Positions 8,226 through 12,854 of a stretch of 12,854 bases of DNA are shown here, piece by piece. The translations under genes were made by a program, and so were the position numbers. This DNA is from Eimeria necatrix. Lineage: Eukaryota > Apicomplexa > Conoidasida > Eucoccidiorida > Eimeriidae. Position 1 is the stretch's first letter, and every line of letters begins with the position of its first letter. The stretch covers positions 17,501 through 30,354 of the forward strand of contig NW_013654323.1 in assembly GCF_000499385.1 (NCBI RefSeq), written 5' to 3'. Below the pieces are notes generated by a model that saw nothing but the letters and a program-made list of their open reading frames with translations, searched no databases and was not told where the DNA came from.

Positions 8226-8402
8226 ATGATTCTTGCGGCTGCTGGTGCCTTCGCTGCTGCTGCTGCTGCTGCTCCTGTTAGCGTTCTTGCTGCTGCTATT
8301 GCCTTTGCTGCTGCTGCTGCTGCTGCTGCAGCTGGTTCAAATGGGAGAGCTGTGCAGTGTTCCCTAGATCCTAAAATTGTGGCTGCGATGGCAGTCCTTA
8401 TT

Positions 8403-8441
<39 letters not shown>

Positions 8442-8681
8442 AGATTTACGAAAGCAAATCCCTTTTTAATTTATTATTATTTTTTAGTCTTTTTAATTCA
8501 TTTAATTTTAATTAATTTTCCCCTTCTTTCGACTCAGCAGCAAAGGCAGCCAAAGCAGCAGCAGCAGCAGCAAGCCGCCGCAGCAATAGCCACAGCAAAC
8601 TGCAGCAGCAGCAGCAATAGCAGCAACTGCAGCAGCAACGAACAGCAGCAGCAGCAGCACACACCGCAGCAGCAGCAGTAA
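8226..8681 (+). CDS. possible Ala/Gln-rich protein, two exons or one
   Basis: The open frame starts MILAAAGAFA, passes APVSVLAAAIAFA and the unique piece GSNGRAVQCSLDPKIVAAMA, then a Leu run. It ends with QQRQPKQQQQQQ, mixed Ala, Asn, Cys and Ser, and HTPQQQQ before TAA. A strong pyrimidine-rich acceptor (CTTCTTTCGACTCAG) at 8537 and a donor (GCA|GTCCTT) at 8394 would remove a 144-nt segment. The frame is open through it and phase 0 at both ends, so splicing would remove a hydrophobic stretch without shifting the frame. The frame is also open upstream to about 8033. The family is not recognised. The minus strand is a rival. Confidence 0.3.
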
Positions 8682-8907
8682 CACACACCGCAGCAGCAGC
8701 AGCAGCAGCAGCAAGCAGCAGCAGCAGCGGGAGGAAGGGCTGTGTGTAAGAACCTTAACGGCAGGTGCATTTGCGGAAACACATTTTATTTCAAGACATT
8801 TATTTTCTGAACTTTTATGCTTTTTGTTTGTCTCAAGATTGGAAACTTTGAAAGATTTAATGCATTTATAATTTCGTAATTCGCCGCTCCTCAGCAGCAG
8901 CTGCTCG

Positions 8908-8923
8908 AGGTGTACGTACACCG
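8908..8923. promoter_or_regulatory. 16-bp palindrome copy 3 (14-bp perfect core)
   Basis: AGGTGTACGTACACCG has a perfect 14-bp core at 8909-8922. Its centre is 52 bp from the centre of copy 4. Confidence 0.55.
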
Positions 8924-8959
8924 CGGAAAGCGAGAGCAGAAGTCCGCGGCGGCCGCTTC

Positions 8960-8975
8960 GGGTGTACGTACACCT
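8960..8975. promoter_or_regulatory. 16-bp palindrome copy 4 (14-bp perfect core)
   Basis: GGGTGTACGTACACCT has a perfect 14-bp core at 8961-8974. It is paired with copy 3 upstream of the gene at 9588. Confidence 0.55.
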
Positions 8976-9311
8976 CAGACTGCAGCCGCCGAGGAACCAG
9001 GGGCGCTCCTTTCGCGTTTATTTCGCAAATAAATGGAAATTAAAAGAATAAAATGATTATTTAGTTCAAAATTGGGGATTTGTTTGGCTGTTTAATGCCA
9101 GAAGACCCGGGGGCCCCCGCCGGCTCGCCTGCGGTGGCCGCGCAGCAGCTGGGACGCAATCGGGGGCCTCCTTGCGGTTTGAATTGTTTTTTAAGCGAAT
9201 AAATTGGTTTAATTAATTAAAAAAGAGTTATTGTTCCAGTTTTAAATTCGTTTCTGCGGCTCGAACTGCAGCAACGGCCTTCCCCGGCCCGCCGCGGCGC
9301 CGCAGCCCTTG

Positions 9312-9327
9312 AGGTGTATGTGCAGCT
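9312..9327. promoter_or_regulatory. decayed palindrome copy 5
   Basis: AGGTGTATGTGCAGCT keeps the left half but has lost symmetry in the right half. Right beside it, at 9328-9345, lies a different inverted repeat, CTCGGGGT-GT-ACCCCGAG. Confidence 0.35.
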
Positions 9328-9426
9328 CTCGGGGTGTACCCCGAGCTCTCCCGCGGAATTAAGCGGCTCCGGAGAAACGCGTTTGCCATTTTTGTTGCAG
9401 TTGGGTCGAAGTTGCTGCAGCAGAAG

Positions 9427-9463
<37 letters not shown>

Positions 9464-9587
9464 CCGTGGGCGGGTCTGGGTGGGGGTCGCCGTTTTGGGG
9501 CGAAAATTGGGTGTTTTTTCGCGATTTTTCGTTTTTCTGGGTTTTAAATTGTAATTTATTTCTTTATATTCTCAAAAATCCGCGAAA

Positions 9588-9735
9588 ATGCCAATAGATC
9601 CCTCCAGATGGCTCACTCAGCGGCACAAACACCCCAGAATTGGCCCTGCCTACCAAGCCACCATCCCTGCGCTGCAGGGGGCGCCTTTCCCGCAGGTGCC
9701 TTTGCGCTGGCTGGGCGAAGCAGCAGCAGCAGAGA

Positions 9736-9769
<34 letters not shown>

Positions 9770-9825
9770 GGCTGCTGCTGCGGCGCCCGCCGACGCAGCC
9801 GCCAGGGGAGCGGCCGCCAGAAACA

Positions 9826-9861
<36 letters not shown>

Positions 9862-10088
9862 ACAGAAACAGCAGCACCCCCAGCTGCCGGCCAGTCACCC
9901 GTAAGATGAGGGCCTCAGCAGCAAAGGGCCTGGACCCCGCCAGCGAACTGCAGCAGCAGCAGCAGCAGCAGCAGCAGCTAGCAGCAGCAGATGTTACTTT
10001 TGCTGCTAGTTTATTTGCTGACGCTGCTAGGGAAATGAAGGAGGGTGAGGAAGGTCTTCCCATGGAGACCTTTTCTGCTGCGCCGCCC

Positions 10089-10122
<34 letters not shown>

Positions 10123-10444
10123 CTGCAGCAGCAGAAGCAGCAGAAGCAGCAGCACGGCACGCCGATGCTGCTGGCTACCTGCTGCAGAGCATTTCTGTGG
10201 CGGAAGCAGCAGCAGCAGAAGAAGCAGCAACAGCAGCAGCGGCAGAAGCAGCAACAGCAGCAGCTGCTGCTGAGGCAGCAACAGCAGCAGCAGCAGCACA
10301 AGTAGCCGCAGCAGAAGCCGCAGCAGCAGAAGCTGCTGCAGCAGAAGCTGCAGCAGCAGCAGCAGCAAGCGGACCCCTCGCTGCACTCGCAGCGACTTGT
10401 TTGCTGCCACCTCTTGGGAAGCACCCACTGACAGAGGATGACAG

Positions 10445-10497
<53 letters not shown>

Positions 10498-10520
10498 AAA
10501 AGGCTAAGCTGGAGGAATAG
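9588..10520 (+). CDS. ELM2-like motif protein with Ala/Gln/Ser homopolymers, 310 residues
   Basis: This is a single open frame from ATG (context GAAAATGCC) to TAG. Residues 17-29, RIGPAYQATIPAL, match the core of ELM2 domains, such as the human CoREST pattern R-V-G-P-Q-Y-Q-A-V-V-P. ELM2 regions recruit class I histone deacetylases in MTA, MIER and CoREST proteins, so a nuclear co-repressor role is a reasonable inference. The rest is low complexity: Ala runs, a Gln run after the unique piece KMRASAAKGLDPASEL, the acidic stretch EMKEGEEGLPMETFS, Ser runs and a long Ala/Glu heptad-like region that could be helical. The C-terminus, KKAKLEE, is a possible nuclear signal. No SANT domain follows, unlike most ELM2 proteins. 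The CAG repeats are read mainly as Ala and Ser, with Gln once. An upstream acceptor-like site at 9401 leaves open a longer 5' exon. The match covers only the short motif, so the function is a hypothesis. Confidence 0.8.
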
Positions 10521-10600
10521 GTTTCAAGTTGCATTTCTTTGCAAGAAAACTTTCTTTATAAACAAAAAAATAATTGTTTTTGTTTGCTGCGGAGCAGCAG

Positions 10601-10606
10601 AATAAA
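10601..10606 (+). terminator. candidate poly(A) signal of the ELM2-like gene
   Basis: AATAAA lies 80 bp after the TAG stop. More AATAAA follow in the A-rich downstream tract, so the exact site is uncertain. Confidence 0.35.
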
Positions 10607-10886
10607 ACTCAAAATAAATTAAATTAATAAATAAAAGGGAATAAACAAATAAATTAAGAATAAACAAATAATTAAACAAAGTAAATATAAACAAATCAAA
10701 TAAAGGAATTAAATAAATAAAATAAAATCAAATGCAATTTTAAATTATTAAAAAACAAATTCAAATTAACCAAAAGCCCCAAAACTGGCAAATATGGGGA
10801 AAGTGTAAAAAGACAAAAAGTAAATATTTTCAAGAAGTTGCCAAAAACAAAAAACTAAAAGTCAGCAAATTAAAATATTTGCAACT

Positions 10887-10924
<38 letters not shown>

Positions 10925-11595
10925 TTACAGCAGCAGCAGCAGCAGCAGCATTAACAGCAGCAGCAGCAGCAGCAGCATTAATAGCAGCAGCAGCAGCAGC
11001 AGAGAGGTGTTTGCTGCCAAAGAGAGGCTTAATTGGTATATTTTGTTTTCGCTTTTGGGCGACCTGCGCATGCACGGGGGGGGGGGGGGATGTGCTGGCA
11101 TCATTTCCGCCATTATTGCCATTATTATTGTTCTTTTTGCAATTAAAAAAGTAAAAAAATGATTTAAATGAATAAATAAAAGAAAATAAAAGAAAAAGAA
11201 TCGAAAAAGGGGAAGAAAAAGAAGAAAGCAGAACCACCCGTCGGTGGTGAGGTGGACGTACACCTGGCGTGCTTGCCACCCAAGCGAACCCAATTGAATA
11301 TTTTGTTGAAATTAAATTTCAAAATAATAAATTAATAAAATAAAAGAAATAAAAAACAAAAAAAGGAAAAGATTGCAGCAAAGAGAGGCCCTAGGAAGCC
11401 TCGCCTCGGGGGCCCCCAGGGGGGCCCCCGGGGGCCCCCCGGGGCCCCCAGGGGCCCCCCGCTGCTGCAGGGTCTTTTTGTATTATTATTTTGGCATTTT
11501 TTTGCTCCTTTTCAACTTGGAATGCAAAATAAAATATATTTTCAACTTTTGAGTTCATTTAGACTTTCTTTTTGCTTCTGTCGGCTGCGTTTCAG
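10607..11595. other. intergenic, repeat-rich, no clear gene
   Basis: Positions 10607-10880 and 11150-11370 are A-rich. Positions 10887-11003 are CAG runs in about 27-bp units punctuated by CATTAACAG or CATTAATAG; they read as Ala on both strands. A run of 14 G lies at 11076-11089. Palindrome copy 6 is at 11250. Positions 11408-11460 are a GGGGCCCC block followed by CTGCTGCAG. Open frames on either strand (10830-11293) are repeat read-through with no supported exon. Confidence 0.5.
11250..11265. promoter_or_regulatory. 16-bp palindrome copy 6 (one mismatch)
   Basis: AGGTGGACGTACACCT has T to G in the left half. Confidence 0.45.
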
Positions 11596-11612
11596 AATCC
11601 CCCACGGTCGCG

Positions 11613-11628
11613 AGGTGTATGTACACCT
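11613..11628. promoter_or_regulatory. 16-bp palindrome copy 7 (one mismatch)
   Basis: AGGTGTATGTACACCT carries the same central C to T as copy 2. GAG and CTC outside extend the symmetry to 18 bp. It lies about 110 bp before the exon at 11737. Confidence 0.5.
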
Positions 11629-11736
11629 CAGCTGCTGCTCGCTGGCCCTCTCCAGCTGCTGCTGCAGCTGCGAGCCCAGTAATTAAATTCAATCAAATAA
11701 ATATAATTTAATTAATATTTCTTTTTTTAAATTAAG

Positions 11737-11797
11737 GAACAAAGATTAACTCCAAATTTCTGTATTTAAAGCTGCCAGCAGCAAGATACAAACAGAT

Positions 11798-11841
<44 letters not shown>

Positions 11842-12117
11842 TAGCCGAACACCCCACACAAACGGCAGCAGCAGCAGCAGAACGCTCCCATCAAACAGCA
11901 GCAGCAGCAGCAGAACGTTCCACCCACAGATCAGCAGCTGCAGCCGAGCATTCCACTCAAAGAGCAGCAGCAGCAGCAGCAGCAGCAATCGACACGAAGG
12001 CAGCAGCAGCAGCAGCAGCAGCAGCAGCTGCAACCGAGGCAGCAGCAGCAGCAGTGTCTCCGTTTTTCTTCCGGCTTCGTCTCCACACCTGCTTGCCTGC
12101 TGTTTTCAAATCTGAAC

Positions 12118-12196
<79 letters not shown>

Positions 12197-12635
12197 GTTT
12201 TATTATTGAATTATTTCAAGGGGAAAATGCAAGCAGCACTGGCTTTCGAAAGGGTGTGGGTGAGGCTGCTGCCAAACCCGCTGCAGCGGCAGCAGCTGCT
12301 GCTGCAGCAGCAGCAGGAGTTTCAGCAGCAGCAGAAGCTGCAGCAGCAGCAGGAGCTGCAGCAGCAGCTGCAGCAGCAGCAGCAGGAATGTGGCTACTCC
12401 CCGGAGTTGTACGCTGGGCAGCACTGCGTGTGCCTGAAGCGGCTCGCTGCTGCTGCTGCTGCTGCTGGCACAGCTGCTGCTGCTGCTGCTGCTGCTGCTG
12501 CATGCCCCTTCGGCTGCAGGTTTGTTGCTGCTGAAGCAGCAGCAACAGAGACCAAAGAAGACATTGCTGCGCTGCTGCAGGAGCTGCTGCCTTCTGGCTT
12601 CCGCACAAATTACAAAATCTACATCCGACAAAAAT

Positions 12636-12668
<33 letters not shown>

Positions 12669-12854
12669 CCAACGAGGGGGGCCCCCCTCAGGCTTTGGGG
12701 GCCCCCCAGGGGGCCCCTCAGGGGCCCCCCCAGGGGACCCCTCAGGGGGCCCCTCAGGGGGCCCCCCAGGGGGCCCCTCAGGGTTTGGGGGCCCCTAAGG
12801 TCTCGGGAGAACCTGTGGGGGCCCCTGAGGGGGCCCCTGGGGGGGCCCCTGGGG
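11737..12854 (+). CDS. unrecognised Ala/Gln-rich spliced gene, runs off the right edge
   Basis: Two exons are supported. Exon A starts after acceptor TTAAATTAAG at 11737, reads NSKFLYLKLPAARYKQIP, then Ala runs separated by AEHPTQT, ERSHQT, ERSTHRS, EHSTQR and IDTK. It ends at 12053 (GCA|GTGTCT) or 12101 (GCT|GTTTTC), both phase 0. Exon B starts after TTATTTCAAG at 12221, phase 0, and is open to the window end. It reads KMQAALAFERVWVRLLPNPLQ, a Gln-rich helix-prone stretch, ECGYSPELYAGQHCVCLKRL, an Ala run, CPFGCRFVAAEA and KEDIAALLQELLPSGF, then NYKIYIRQKC, Ser, and Gln-Gly-Ala-Pro repeats. The unique islands are protein-like, but I do not recognise a family. The ATG at 12227 could be an alternative start. 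A further exon at 11596-11678 (acceptor TGCGTTTCAG, donor CCCA|GTAATT) would join in frame and would place palindrome copy 7 inside coding sequence; its 58-nt intron makes this doubtful. Confidence 0.6.
12118..12193. repeat. AAAT microsatellite in intron
   Basis: (AAAT)n with one AAT interruption, in the intron that ends at 12220. Here the plus-strand gene reads the A-rich side, unlike the minus-strand gene, and the array is about 27 bp from the acceptor. Confidence 0.9.
12675..12854 (+). repeat. GGGGCCCC-type coding repeat at the right edge
   Basis: Units of CAGGGGGCCCCC or CAGGGGGCCCCT of about 12 bp are read in the plus frame as Gln-Gly-Ala-Pro, later Glu-Gly-Ala-Pro and Gly-Gly-Ala-Pro. 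The same DNA motif gives Gly-Gly-Pro-Met in the minus-strand gene. Confidence 0.85.

Larger units (their letters stand above)
7693..8440. repeat. CAG/CTG island with competing open frames
   Basis: Multiple CAG or CTG runs are broken by short unique segments. On the minus strand a polar Ser frame is open from about 8341 to 8045 and continues through MQKQETSDKT. On the plus strand an Ala/Val/Leu frame is open from about 8033 to 8681. Both contain plausible unique pieces, so strand cannot be settled from sequence alone. Confidence 0.7.
8734..9587. other. intergenic or 5' region upstream of the ELM2-like gene
   Basis: There is AT-rich sequence at 8760-8880 and 9010-9080, and GC-rich islands at 8925-9000, 9105-9180 and 9260-9350. 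Palindrome copies 3, 4 and 5 are here. A CAG run lies at 9428-9461, followed by a G-rich tract at about 9462-9500. A plus-strand frame at 8890-9020 (LLEVYVHRGKREQKSA and on to a TAA) is short and unsupported. I see no clear gene. Confidence 0.5.

Noticed and set aside
9613..10534. Minus-strand Leu, Cys and Ala frames across the ELM2-like gene
   Set aside because: They are antisense readings of CAG repeats. They lack unique protein-like segments, while the plus frame has a start, a motif, charged segments and a basic C-terminus.
1..12854. tRNA, rRNA or other structured RNA genes
   Set aside because: No cloverleaf, A/B box pair or rRNA-like conserved segment was recognised by eye. A covariance-model search would be needed to exclude small RNAs.

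Overview
The window looks like nuclear DNA of an apicomplexan coccidian, most likely an Eimeria species. The signs are long (CAG)n/(CTG)n runs that enter reading frames as Ala, Gln, Ser, Leu or Cys homopolymers, interstitial TTTAGGG/CCCTAAA telomere-type repeats, GGGGCCCC-rich tracts, AAAT microsatellites and GT-AG introns. Published work on Eimeria chromosomes describes 'feature-rich' segments with CAG and telomere-like repeats, and this window fits that type. The genus call is inference; no marker gene is present.

Layout. Positions 1-1190 hold AT-rich DNA with a 38-bp tandem repeat and no gene I can see. Positions 1240-2140 hold CAG/CTG repeats. Positions 2163-7587 on the minus strand hold the best-supported spliced gene. 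Its exons read, in transcript order, a Cys/Leu-rich N-terminal part, a long Gly-Pro-Met-Gln region, and a six-bladed tectonin-like beta-propeller that ends in a poly-Ala tract and an acidic tail. The exons were found by reading across GT-AG junctions. Five introns joining the propeller exons are all phase 0. These introns carry AAAT microsatellites, telomere repeats, a GGGGCCCC block and T-rich (sense strand) filler. Positions 7690-8740 are a CAG/CTG island with several competing open frames. Positions 9588-10520 on the plus strand hold a single-exon gene for a 310-residue homopolymer-rich protein with an N-terminal ELM2-like motif, hence a candidate chromatin/co-repressor factor. Positions 10521-11590 look intergenic and repeat-rich. 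A further plus-strand spliced gene starts by about 11737, possibly earlier, and runs off the right edge.

The most notable unexplained element is a 16-bp perfect palindrome, AGGTGTACGTACACCT. It occurs six times with at most one mismatch, plus one decayed copy, and lies outside the best-supported exons. Each half contains GTGTAC. A second observation is that AAAT microsatellites abut the 3' splice sites of the propeller gene, so that the repeat itself supplies the TTTAG acceptor.

I see no shared pathway among the three genes. Limits: exon models come from reading alone, without transcript data. The 5' end of the minus-strand gene and the coding status of 7690-8740 are unresolved.
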